Below are positions 1 to 7,384 of a stretch of 64,000 bases of DNA, in pieces. Numbering within the stretch: position 1 is the stretch's first letter; every line of letters starts with the position of its first letter. The position numbers and the translations under genes were made by a program. Location: NCBI GenBank assembly GCA_017471985.1, contig JAFURE010000118.1, positions 40,871 to 104,870 on the forward strand, in the 5' to 3' direction. The notes below the pieces were generated by a model, which saw only the letters and a list, made by a program, of their open reading frames with translations, was not told where the DNA came from and ran no database searches. The stretch is from Akkermansia sp. (GTDB lineage Bacteria; Verrucomicrobiota; Verrucomicrobiia; Verrucomicrobiales; Akkermansiaceae).

Positions 1-585
1 AAGGCTATGGCCAAGTCCCTTTTTGACGTGAAGGTTATCAATCGCGAAAAGCTCATTGAGCACGGTCCCTGCGTATATGTAGCCAATCACCAGAGTTTTC
101 TGGATCCGCCCATGATTGGTCAACTCTTTGAGCGCGAGATTTATTTCCTGGCTCGAAAGACCCTGATGGACCACCCTGTTATGAACTTCGGCCTGCCTTA
201 CTGCAACGTTGTTCCGATTGATCAGGAGCGACCTGACCCCGGCAGCATTCTGAAAGTGCTGCGACTGGTGCGTAAGGGAGAGAGTATCATCATCTTCCCC
301 GAAGGCTCTCGTAGTGAAGACGGACAGATTCACGAAGCCATGCCCGGTATTGGGCTTATTCTCGGTCGCCTGGCAGGTGTGCCTGTACAGCCTATTCGCA
401 TTGAAGGTGCCTATGACTGCCTGCCTCCCCACAGAAGCAAGATGGAACTTCACCCCATCACACTGAGTGTTGGCGATCCCATTCACTTTACCGAGGCTGA
501 GCTCAAGGCAAAAGGCCGTGAAGGGCAGCTCGCTATCGGCCGAAAGATTATGGATGCCATTAAGGCCCTGCCCCTGCAGCCCTGA
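1..585 (+). CDS. plsC: 1-acyl-sn-glycerol-3-phosphate acyltransferase (PlsC family), probably 5'-partial
   Basis: Transfers an acyl chain to lysophosphatidic acid, making phosphatidic acid at the inner membrane. The family's catalytic block NHQSFLDPP and its partner block FPEGSRS (substrate phosphate binding) are both present and correctly spaced. The first in-frame ATG is at base 7, but the frame is open to the window edge. The catalytic His lies only about 28 residues after that ATG, less than usual for PlsC, so the true start probably lies upstream. recF follows after 19 nt on the same strand, so they may be co-transcribed. The family is secure; the exact acyl acceptor is inferred. Confidence 0.85.
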   Translation, partial: KAMAKSLFDVKVINREKLIEHGPCVYVANHQSFLDPPMIGQLFEREIYFLARKTLMDHPVMNFGLPYCNVVPIDQERPDPGSILKVLRLVRKGESIIIFPEGSRSEDGQIHEAMPGIGLILGRLAGVPVQPIRIEGAYDCLPPHRSKMELHPITLSVGDPIHFTEAELKAKGREGQLAIGRKIMDAIKALPLQP

Positions 586-604
586 CGCTTTTTCTTAAGA
601 GCAC

Positions 605-1651
605 ATGTTGCGCACGCTGCGACTCAGGCATTTCAGATGCTATCAGGCCCTCAACTGGGAAATACCGGCTGAGGGCGCTTTGCTGCTTGGGGCAAATGCC
701 GAGGGAAAAACCAGCCTGCTGGAGGCGATATGCTTTGCGCTGACCCTCCACACGCCGCGCGCTCATAAGCTCGACAGACTTGCTATGCACGGCTGCAATG
801 ATTTCGGTATATCGCTCTCTTTGCAAGATGGATATCGACGTATTACATGGCAGGAGCGCAAGCTCAACATGCAAGTCAACGGGGCTGTACGAAAAGATTA
901 CAGCGATTACCTGGCTGACGCACCACCAGTCGTCTGGCTCGGTAACGGTGACATGGCTCTGGTAACAGGTGGAGCGGAAGAGCGCCGCAGTTATCTTGAT
1001 TTTCTCGGGGCTCAATGGCACCCTGCCTATAGAGGAGCCCTGCGAGAATACCGAAAAGCCCTCAAAAGCCGCAACCTACTGCTGCGAAACCCGAGACACA
1101 ATGCAGCAACCCTGCGCAGCTATGCTGTACTTCTGAGCAGATACGGTGAAATTCTGGTTGAATTGCGACGTCAATTACTTAACCTCCTGCAACCTCACAT
1201 TTGTGACTATCACGCACGAATTTCGGATGGCAGGGAGATTGTAACATTATTATACGCACCTTCTACCGAATTACCTCTGGCCGAGGCTATGGAACAAGCC
1301 CTTGCAGCCGATGAACGAGCAGGATTCACGACCGTCGGCCCGCATCGGGATGACTTCAAACTACTTATTGGCGGAGCAGCCGCCGCTGATTACGCATCAG
1401 AAGGCCAACAGCGCACACTTGCCACGGCGCTTGTTCTGGCGCAAGCCGGTCTGCTGCTGGTGGAGACAGGGCACGCACCCATACTGCTGATAGACGATAT
1501 CTTCGGGGAACTGGATCCGCAGCGCCGCAAGGCTTTGCTCGCCATGCTGCCGTCAGACTCTCAGGTTTTCATTACTACCACACATCTCGACTGGCTGGGG
1601 GCCGCTCCTGCTCCCCTGCCCGTCATTCGTATTGGCGATGTGAGGAAATAA
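605..1651 (+). CDS. recF: DNA replication and repair protein RecF
   Basis: SMC-like ATPase that helps load RecA at gapped DNA together with RecO and RecR. The 348-residue protein has Walker A GANAEGKT (about residues 29-36), an ABC-type signature region beginning EGQQRT, and Walker B ILLIDDIFGELD near residue 295. The length is close to the usual 350-370. No Shine-Dalgarno sequence precedes the ATG. It is not next to dnaA/dnaN/gyrB as in many bacteria; dnaA lies about 57 kb away. It converges with the MFS gene, the two stops being 4 nt apart. Confidence 0.95.
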   Translation: MLRTLRLRHFRCYQALNWEIPAEGALLLGANAEGKTSLLEAICFALTLHTPRAHKLDRLAMHGCNDFGISLSLQDGYRRITWQERKLNMQVNGAVRKDYSDYLADAPPVVWLGNGDMALVTGGAEERRSYLDFLGAQWHPAYRGALREYRKALKSRNLLLRNPRHNAATLRSYAVLLSRYGEILVELRRQLLNLLQPHICDYHARISDGREIVTLLYAPSTELPLAEAMEQALAADERAGFTTVGPHRDDFKLLIGGAAAADYASEGQQRTLATALVLAQAGLLLVETGHAPILLIDDIFGELDPQRRKALLAMLPSDSQVFITTTHLDWLGAAPAPLPVIRIGDVRK

Positions 1652-1655
1652 CCCC

Positions 1656-2831
1656 TTACTTCATCTTACGTGCCAGCAAGCCGGCACCTACCACAGCCAG
1701 GCCACCGGTCAGGAAAACTAGCTGGGGACCACCGGTGTGAGCCCAGATAAGCCCACCCACAATACCGTAGGCGATAGAAGCAACATGGTTAATGGCAATG
1801 CCGGTATAAATGCAAGGGGTAATATCGCTGCGACGATCACCGCAAATTCGGGCAATATAAGTCGTGCGTGCCATTCCCATGGCAAAAAGTACCTTGTCGA
1901 GCACAAAGCAACAGCCCACGGCTACCACAGTCCAATGCGGCGGCAGAATATCCGGTGCAAAAGCATATACCAGACAGAGCACAGATAACGCTATGCTGTC
2001 GAATATCGTTATCTTCTTTTCTCCGTAGCGCTTTATGCACCATCCTATCAGCGGTTGAACAAACAAGCCGATAATCCCCGAACAGAGCACAATCATACCT
2101 ATGCGGCTCGGTGGTTGCTGCAGGGTATTGACCAGCAGCCAGAAACCGAAGGTCATATAGAGCTGTTTACGAATACCATGCAGGGTCTCAATGCCGTAAT
2201 ACACGGCATATTCACGACGCAGAATGAAGTTCTCGCGCACGCTCTTACGGCGTGGGAACTCAGGCGATTTCATGATGAACAACAGAAGCGCAGACACGAT
2301 AAACACGCCAATCACCAGGGCGTAATCCCACGCAAAATCATGATTGAACTTCCACTTCACCCAGATAAACAATGCTCCAATCAGGGATGCCGCCGTACCA
2401 AGGGCACGCATCTGCCCCAGACGCAGGCTGCGGTTTTCCGGGCGGGCTGTGTGCATGACGATTGAATCTACCGTGCCCATGAGAATGTGCAGACCAAGGC
2501 TCGCCGTGGTAACACAGAGGCTCAGCTGCCACATGCCACTCCCCTCGCCTAATTGCATCATGAAATAAGTACCAAGGGCAGCCAGCAGCACAGATACCGC
2601 CGCCAAGCGAACCTCATTCAGGAAGTAGAGAGCCCCCATGACAAACAGGCTCAACACGCCCGGTAGCTCACGAGGTAATTCCATGAAACCACGCTGCTCA
2701 GCATCCAAATGCAGCACATCACTCAGGTAATTACTGAACAGCACATCATACAGACCTCCTCCCAGCTGAGCAAGAAACAGTGCAGCCAGCACCACTACCA
2801 TCACTTTCCTTATTCCAACACCTTCGCTCAT
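1656..2831 (-). CDS. Major facilitator superfamily transporter
   Basis: A 391-residue polytopic membrane protein with about 12 predicted hydrophobic segments; the first helix begins at about residue 9. The layout (two six-helix halves with a charged central loop around residues 190-215) fits an MFS permease. The substrate cannot be read from the sequence. The gene is monocistronic, with its own promoter ending 9 nt before the ATG and no Shine-Dalgarno sequence, suggesting an almost leaderless mRNA. A drug or sugar-phosphate exporter is possible, but nothing specific supports either. Confidence 0.8.
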   Translation of the reverse strand: MSEGVGIRKVMVVVLAALFLAQLGGGLYDVLFSNYLSDVLHLDAEQRGFMELPRELPGVLSLFVMGALYFLNEVRLAAVSVLLAALGTYFMMQLGEGSGMWQLSLCVTTASLGLHILMGTVDSIVMHTARPENRSLRLGQMRALGTAASLIGALFIWVKWKFNHDFAWDYALVIGVFIVSALLLFIMKSPEFPRRKSVRENFILRREYAVYYGIETLHGIRKQLYMTFGFWLLVNTLQQPPSRIGMIVLCSGIIGLFVQPLIGWCIKRYGEKKITIFDSIALSVLCLVYAFAPDILPPHWTVVAVGCCFVLDKVLFAMGMARTTYIARICGDRRSDITPCIYTGIAINHVASIAYGIVGGLIWAHTGGPQLVFLTGGLAVVGAGLLARKMK

Positions 2832-2840
2832 CGCACGCTC

Positions 2841-2869
2841 AGAATAGTATATTGCAACTCATTTTGCAA
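2841..2869 (-). promoter_or_regulatory. Sigma70-type promoter of the MFS gene
   Basis: Read on the minus strand: -35 TTGCAA, a 17-nt spacer, -10 TATTCT. The -10 ends 9 nt before the start codon, so transcription should begin 1-3 nt before the ATG. Confidence 0.6.
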
Positions 2870-2918
2870 TAAAAAAGCGTGTTATATCTGTTATTCCCAC
2901 CTTTTTACTATATATTGC

Positions 2919-2947
2919 TTGACAGCGGCACCATAATGGGCTATATT
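2919..2947 (+). promoter_or_regulatory. Sigma70-type promoter of the small ankyrin gene
   Basis: -35 TTGACA, 17-nt spacer, -10 TATATT: near consensus. The predicted start near 2954 leaves about 24 nt of leader, with GAAAGGAT as a ribosome-binding site before the ATG at 2978. Confidence 0.7.
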
Positions 2948-2977
2948 CATGCCGCAAACAGAAAGGATACCACCGAG

Positions 2978-3445
2978 ATGAACATTAAGACACCCCATAT
3001 CGCAGCTGTAGCGCTGCTTGTTGTCGGCATTCTGACCCCACAGGCCGCGGCTGACACTCCGTACAATGCACCTCAGCGCGTTATTCTGAGAGCAGCAGAT
3101 GACAGCGCAGAAGCCCTGAAGAAGGCTATTGACAGTGGGTTGAATGTCAATGCAACAGACGATGATTACGAAACAGCGCTAATGAAAGCGGCTGACGACG
3201 GTCGCCGAACAGCGGTAAAAAATCTGATTGCAGCCGGCGCCGATGTCAACCTGCAGGATGAAGACGGCGAAACGGCATTGATGAAAGCAGCCGATGAAGG
3301 GTACGCAGACATTGTGCAACAGCTCATCAACGCCGGGGCAAACGTCAATCTGCGAGATGAAGACGGCGAGACAGCCCTGCAGAAAGCCCGTAAGGAACGC
3401 CACCGCAGGGTCGTTGAAATCCTGCAGCAGGCAGCTGCCAGATAA
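2978..3445 (+). CDS. Secreted ankyrin-repeat protein
   Basis: A 155-residue protein with a signal peptide (MNIK start, hydrophobic core AAVALLVVGIL, cleavage after an AxA-like site near residue 25). About three ankyrin repeats follow; the best two share the block DEDGETAL, followed by KAADEG-like helices and AGA[DN]VN turns. Ankyrin repeats bind other proteins; the partner is unknown. A longer reading from 2879 is open, but the ATG at 2978 has the ribosome-binding site and the signal peptide, so it is preferred. A terminator hairpin follows at 3471-3498. Confidence 0.85.
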   Translation: MNIKTPHIAAVALLVVGILTPQAAADTPYNAPQRVILRAADDSAEALKKAIDSGLNVNATDDDYETALMKAADDGRRTAVKNLIAAGADVNLQDEDGETALMKAADEGYADIVQQLINAGANVNLRDEDGETALQKARKERHRRVVEILQQAAAR

Positions 3446-3470
3446 CTCTGCTGCGTAATATTACAAGAGC

Positions 3471-3504
3471 GAGCCCGGGACAAGTAGCACCCGGGCTCAT
3501 TTAT
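3471..3504 (+). terminator. Rho-independent-type terminator
   Basis: Perfect 9-bp stem GAGCCCGGG/CCCGGGCTC (3471-3479 with 3490-3498), 10-nt loop, then a short T-rich tail. It separates the ankyrin gene from the converging bioD. Confidence 0.75.
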
Positions 3505-3505
3505 T

Positions 3506-4144
3506 TCAGCTCAAAATCTCAACAGCATCAATATAATCCTGGCCGTGAATAAGCTCAGCAATCACAGGCACACCGGTCAGCTCAGAAATCACTCGGGAAT
3601 TGGTAACGGAGGCCGTGCTCCACTCTTCCCCGATATGATTGAGGATAATCCCCTTGCAAACCAGACCTCGTTTCTGAATAGCCTCAATTGTCAGCTTGCT
3701 CAGTCCGGCTGCCCCGGGGCGATTATTTACCACGAGAATCACAGGCAATCCAAATTCTGCAGCAACATCAGCCATGCTAAATCCGGGAGCCAGCGGCGTT
3801 TCCCAAGGGCCGCAACCATCTACCAGTACAGTGCTATGCACAGCAGTCAATTGCTCATAAGCCTGCACAATAGACGACTTCTCAATGGGCTTGCGCTCCA
3901 TTTCGGCAGCCATTATCGGCTCCGCCAAAGTACGGAGATAAATCGGATTAATGGACTCCAGCTTATATGTGGGCTGCCCGACAGCGTTTCGAATATCCCG
4001 AGCCTCGGTTCTATCCCCACAAGCCACAGGTTTAAAACCCATGACATTGATACCCTGTTCACAGAGACTGCGCAGCAGAGCACAGGTCACGTATGTCTTG
4101 CCCACACAGCTATCGGTTCCGGCAATAAAGTAATTCTCAATCAT
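3506..4144 (-). CDS. bioD: ATP-dependent dethiobiotin synthetase
   Basis: Closes the ureido ring of dethiobiotin from 7,8-diaminopelargonate, CO2 and ATP, the penultimate biotin step. The 212-residue protein has the family P-loop GTDSCVGKT (about residues 9-17), the GFKPVACG block that carries the catalytic lysine, and the VDGCGPWETPL block. No other biotin gene is in the window. It is the last gene of a probable operon after cdaA and the mini-cdaR: only 5 nt separate it from the latter. Confidence 0.92.
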   Translation of the reverse strand: MIENYFIAGTDSCVGKTYVTCALLRSLCEQGINVMGFKPVACGDRTEARDIRNAVGQPTYKLESINPIYLRTLAEPIMAAEMERKPIEKSSIVQAYEQLTAVHSTVLVDGCGPWETPLAPGFSMADVAAEFGLPVILVVNNRPGAAGLSKLTIEAIQKRGLVCKGIILNHIGEEWSTASVTNSRVISELTGVPVIAELIHGQDYIDAVEILS

Positions 4145-4149
4145 AAAAT

Positions 4150-4347
4150 TTACTCCGGTATGGAGAGCCGGATTTCATCCAACCCCCACTCATCGCTTCC
4201 ACTCACATAGCGGGTCTGTACCCAGAACCACACAAAAATGGCAATCAGCAGGCAAATCAGCTTAGCCTTCCAATTATTGGTAATGCGCGAGCGCAGACTG
4301 CGCTGCTCAGGATTGAACAGACGTCGGATTTTTTTCAGTAGAGGCAT
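4150..4347 (-). CDS. Mini-CdaR-like single-pass membrane protein
   Basis: A 65-residue protein with a basic N-terminus, then one transmembrane segment (about residues 27-45; NNWKAKLICLLIAIFVWFWV resembles the N-terminus of YbbR/CdaR proteins), then about 20 residues outside the membrane. CdaR normally carries several extracellular YbbR domains and regulates the c-di-AMP synthase CdaA. Here only the anchor and the start of a domain remain. The gene overlaps the end of cdaA by 41 nt, the usual position of cdaR. The relationship is inferred from position and the membrane motif; it could be a functional short regulator or a remnant. Confidence 0.65.
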   Translation of the reverse strand: MPLLKKIRRLFNPEQRSLRSRITNNWKAKLICLLIAIFVWFWVQTRYVSGSDEWGLDEIRLSIPE

Positions 4348-5101
4348 GGCTGTAAATAAGTTCTGTTAATCGTGTTTCGAGCATCTGAACGGAAAGGTCA
4401 CGCTGAACCACGTTACCTACCACAAGAGAGACTGAACCGGTCTCTTCGGAAACAATAATAACCACCGCGTCAGAGGCTTCTGCCAAACCAATGCCGGCAC
4501 GGTGCCGCAAGCCGAGAGAGCGGTCCTTCAATTCACGATTCGATACCGGCAGAATGCAGGCGGCTGCTACAATTCGCTCATTGTTGATAATAACCGCACC
4601 ATCATGCAGCATCGTTTTGGGCATGAAAATCGTACCGATAAGTTCGCGGCTACAGATGGAATCGAGTTCGGTTCCCGTTTTGGCATACTCCGAGAGCTTG
4701 TTATTGCGACAGATGGCAATAAGTGCACCATAACGTTTGCTTACCAGAAATGATACAGACTCGCAAATGCAGGAAATAAAATCCTCGTTACGCTCACGTG
4801 ACCAAAGGCTGCCCAGCACCCGGTTTGCCCCCAGTTTGGCAAGAGCTGTACGCAATTCCGGATGGAACAGAATGAACAGAATAACAAGGATAGTACCAGG
4901 CCCCACAAATGAACCGGCGATCTGCTGCAGCACTGCGGCATGAGTCAGCTCAAGCAACACGGTTGCCAGGCCGATAATCACCACCAGGCCGGCCATGATA
5001 GCCGCAGCACGAGAGTCCTTGAATGCCCTGTAGAGCTGGTATAAAACCAGCCAGAGCACGAAAATCTCAAATACGGCTCTCAATATGAAGAGAACATCCA
5101 T
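4307..5101 (-). CDS. cdaA: Diadenylate cyclase CdaA (c-di-AMP synthase)
   Basis: Makes cyclic di-AMP from two ATP at the membrane; c-di-AMP controls potassium and osmotic balance and cell-wall homeostasis. The 264-residue protein has three N-terminal hydrophobic helices (to about residue 95), then the DisA_N/DAC domain with the catalytic DGA motif (in MLHDGAVII) and the RHR motif (in LGLRHRAGIG). It heads a three-gene unit with the mini-CdaR and bioD. The promoter's -10 lies 7 nt before the ATG, so the mRNA may be leaderless. An AAGGAG stretch lies farther upstream than usual for a ribosome-binding site. Confidence 0.93.
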   Translation of the reverse strand: MDVLFILRAVFEIFVLWLVLYQLYRAFKDSRAAAIMAGLVVIIGLATVLLELTHAAVLQQIAGSFVGPGTILVILFILFHPELRTALAKLGANRVLGSLWSRERNEDFISCICESVSFLVSKRYGALIAICRNNKLSEYAKTGTELDSICSRELIGTIFMPKTMLHDGAVIINNERIVAAACILPVSNRELKDRSLGLRHRAGIGLAEASDAVVIIVSEETGSVSLVVGNVVQRDLSVQMLETRLTELIYSHASTEKNPTSVQS

Positions 5102-5108
5102 GGCGCAG

Positions 5109-5137
5109 ATATTACTCCTTTTCCCGCCTTATGGCAA
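5109..5137 (-). promoter_or_regulatory. Sigma70-type promoter of cdaA, leaderless spacing
   Basis: Minus strand: -35 TTGCCA, 17-nt spacer, -10 TAATAT, then 7 nt to the ATG. The expected start site coincides with the A of the start codon. Confidence 0.6.
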
Positions 5138-5148
5138 GCTTAAACATC

Positions 5149-6132
5149 TCAATCCTCATGCTCCAGAACCTGTTGTAATCGCTCAGAACCGTAGCAGGGC
5201 GGCTGAACTTCCTCCTGCAGATAGTGGGTAATGCGATCCATTATATGAACCAGAACCTCCAGTTCCGGCGAGGCCAGGAACAAATCCTCCTCAAAACTGC
5301 GGCTCAGGCCATTCTCTGCTGCCGTGTCGCGCAACATGCCTTGCAGGCGATCCAGCTGAATAGCCGCTGCCGTTGCGCTGTCTCGGTCACGCACCAGAGA
5401 AATAACGGCTATCCACTGGCGCATGAGCGGCTTAAACTTATCTGCCGCAGACATGACATCGCCAATCACCTCCGGGTCGACACGCATATCCATATTTTCC
5501 AGAACATCGCGCACGCTCAGCAGGGATTCCACTATGCGCTCAGACTGATAATACTCAGCATCCCTGCTCTCCAGCGCGGCCCAGGACTGAAGAAAACGCG
5601 ATGTGCTGCGACGAATACCCATCAGATAACGCATTCGTAATTCCATACGAGTCTCTTCCTCTTCAGGGAGAGGCAGTTCTGCAATTTTATCAGAACATGA
5701 AGTCATGTAGGCAACAAATGATTCCAGCATCTCTGAGGCATCATCTGCCGTTGTCTTATCCTTCACCTCCTCCAGAGTTACCGACAAGTCCTCCATAGCC
5801 TGACACATATCTGTAAGTATGCTCAGGTGAGGTTTCAATTCCATCAGTACACCGGAGGTCGGCTTGGGGATAAATGGCTCCATGACCTGCTGTAACTCGA
5901 CAGAGCCGAAACAGGATGTCCCGTGCAGCAGCATAATGTCTGCGGAATCAACAGTAATACCGGCAACTCCCTTTTGCTGAATCAAAGCAGCAATGCGAGG
6001 TGCTGCGGCATCTGCACTGTTGCGATCAGCCACATACATGAGAATGGGCGAAAGTGATACATGCTCCTGAGATTGAGCCGGGAGCGGAGTTGCTGATATA
6101 AGCAAGGCAGAGAGAGCAATAGCGTTCTTCAT
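5149..6132 (-). CDS. Secreted helical protein with three copies of a VxD..SA motif; function unknown
   Basis: A 327-residue protein with a signal peptide (about 1-21, ending PAQSQ); the rest looks alpha-helical. I do not recognise a described family. The pattern [LI]-x2-V-x-D-x2-[ST]-A-x2-A appears three times, at about residues 31-43, 120-132 and 244-256. A second block, C[FY]GSxxLQQV[ML]E, occurs after copy 1 (from C74) and at the C-terminus (from C313). Three other secreted proteins in the window carry the first motif. The gene starts 5 nt after the stop of the membrane ankyrin gene and is probably co-transcribed with it. Confidence 0.75.
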   Translation of the reverse strand: MKNAIALSALLISATPLPAQSQEHVSLSPILMYVADRNSADAAAPRIAALIQQKGVAGITVDSADIMLLHGTSCFGSVELQQVMEPFIPKPTSGVLMELKPHLSILTDMCQAMEDLSVTLEEVKDKTTADDASEMLESFVAYMTSCSDKIAELPLPEEEETRMELRMRYLMGIRRSTSRFLQSWAALESRDAEYYQSERIVESLLSVRDVLENMDMRVDPEVIGDVMSAADKFKPLMRQWIAVISLVRDRDSATAAAIQLDRLQGMLRDTAAENGLSRSFEEDLFLASPELEVLVHIMDRITHYLQEEVQPPCYGSERLQQVLEHED

Positions 6133-6137
6133 ATTCC

Positions 6138-7337
6138 CTATTCTTCGGTTAGATAATTAATTGAGTGGCCGAATTCTTGATATACCTTTTCTGCAGACAG
6201 TCGATTACCCTCATTCTCCCATTCGGCAGGAAAAGGCTGAGGTGTTGCTCCGTATTGCAACAGAATGCGAATTGTCGATAAAGCTGATACGGCAACTTCT
6301 GAATCAGACTCCTCCAGCTCAGAGAAAGACTCCAGAGCCAACGCAAGCGGCGTTTGTTCAACGGAACCATACTCCTCGCCATCAGCTGCAGTTTCACTAT
6401 ACTCTTCGGGCAGCAAATCAGGCTTCGCTCCCATTTTCAGCAACCACTCGGTGACATCCGCCCTCGGAGTACCTGTTTGAAGCAGCTGGAGATAGGTCCA
6501 GTTGGCACGACGGTCATTTACATCTATTTTTCCCTCTTTAATCAGGCGTTCGATAACAGTGAGCCCACGACCTTGCTGAATAAACATGTCAAATGGCAAA
6601 CCGCGTAGCACACCGCATTTCCACGGTTCCGGAGAAACGTCATGAGCTAACAACCACTCCAGAATGGCGGTATCTTCTTCAGACCAAGCCATCTTTAACA
6701 TGGAGTCATAGGTAAGAGCATGGTCCAGTGTGGCACCTTTGGAAAGTAACCACTCGGCCAACTCAAACACCCGAGCCGATTCATGTCTGTCCAAAGCAGT
6801 CAATACCCGAGCCAGCAGGGTATTTCCCTGAGCATCTTTCATCTGAATCATCGTGTCATCATGCTCAACCAGAGCCTTAACCGCTTCGAAATGCCCCATA
6901 TATGCCGCGACATGGGCCGGACTGCCATATGCAGAAGAGGGTAATTCAGAGGATTCTGATGAACCCGAAACAATCGTCCTTATACGCCTATCAATTGCTT
7001 CAGCAAACTTCATGCTGTGTACATCATCGAGTAGAGATGCATCATCCGGCAACTGTTCCGCATTTAGGAAAGCAACATAGATTAATTTTGCTTCCTGAGG
7101 CAGATTTTTTCTAAACTCTTCAATTGCTTTTTGTTGCTCCGGCGTCCATGCTGCACTATAAGTAACCGCATCGTTGAGCAACCATCCATAGCGCTCGTGC
7201 AACTTGATAAGCCCGCCCACGCCCATTATTATAAAGAGCATGACGTACATGCTCATCATGGCGTAGGAGGTCACACACAGCATCACCCTCAAGGAAGATA
7301 ATCCAGATGAGCCTGTTCCGACATTATTCATTACCAC
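6138..7337 (-). CDS. Membrane-anchored ankyrin-like protein
   Basis: A 399-residue protein with one N-terminal hydrophobic segment (about residues 17-43), then a largely helical region with degenerate ankyrin repeats, for example the stretch SPAHVAAYMGHFEAVKALVE and later WLLSKGA, WLLAHDVSPE, WLLKMGAKPD and ILLQYGATPQ. The repeats are most likely extracytoplasmic or periplasmic, but topology is not certain. The downstream secreted gene follows after 5 nt, so the two may act together. No enzymatic motif was seen. Confidence 0.75.
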   Translation of the reverse strand: MVMNNVGTGSSGLSSLRVMLCVTSYAMMSMYVMLFIIMGVGGLIKLHERYGWLLNDAVTYSAAWTPEQQKAIEEFRKNLPQEAKLIYVAFLNAEQLPDDASLLDDVHSMKFAEAIDRRIRTIVSGSSESSELPSSAYGSPAHVAAYMGHFEAVKALVEHDDTMIQMKDAQGNTLLARVLTALDRHESARVFELAEWLLSKGATLDHALTYDSMLKMAWSEEDTAILEWLLAHDVSPEPWKCGVLRGLPFDMFIQQGRGLTVIERLIKEGKIDVNDRRANWTYLQLLQTGTPRADVTEWLLKMGAKPDLLPEEYSETAADGEEYGSVEQTPLALALESFSELEESDSEVAVSALSTIRILLQYGATPQPFPAEWENEGNRLSAEKVYQEFGHSINYLTEE

Positions 7338-7384
7338 TCACTTATACCACAATCACAGGCCACATGCAAGCGGAATCCGCTTTA

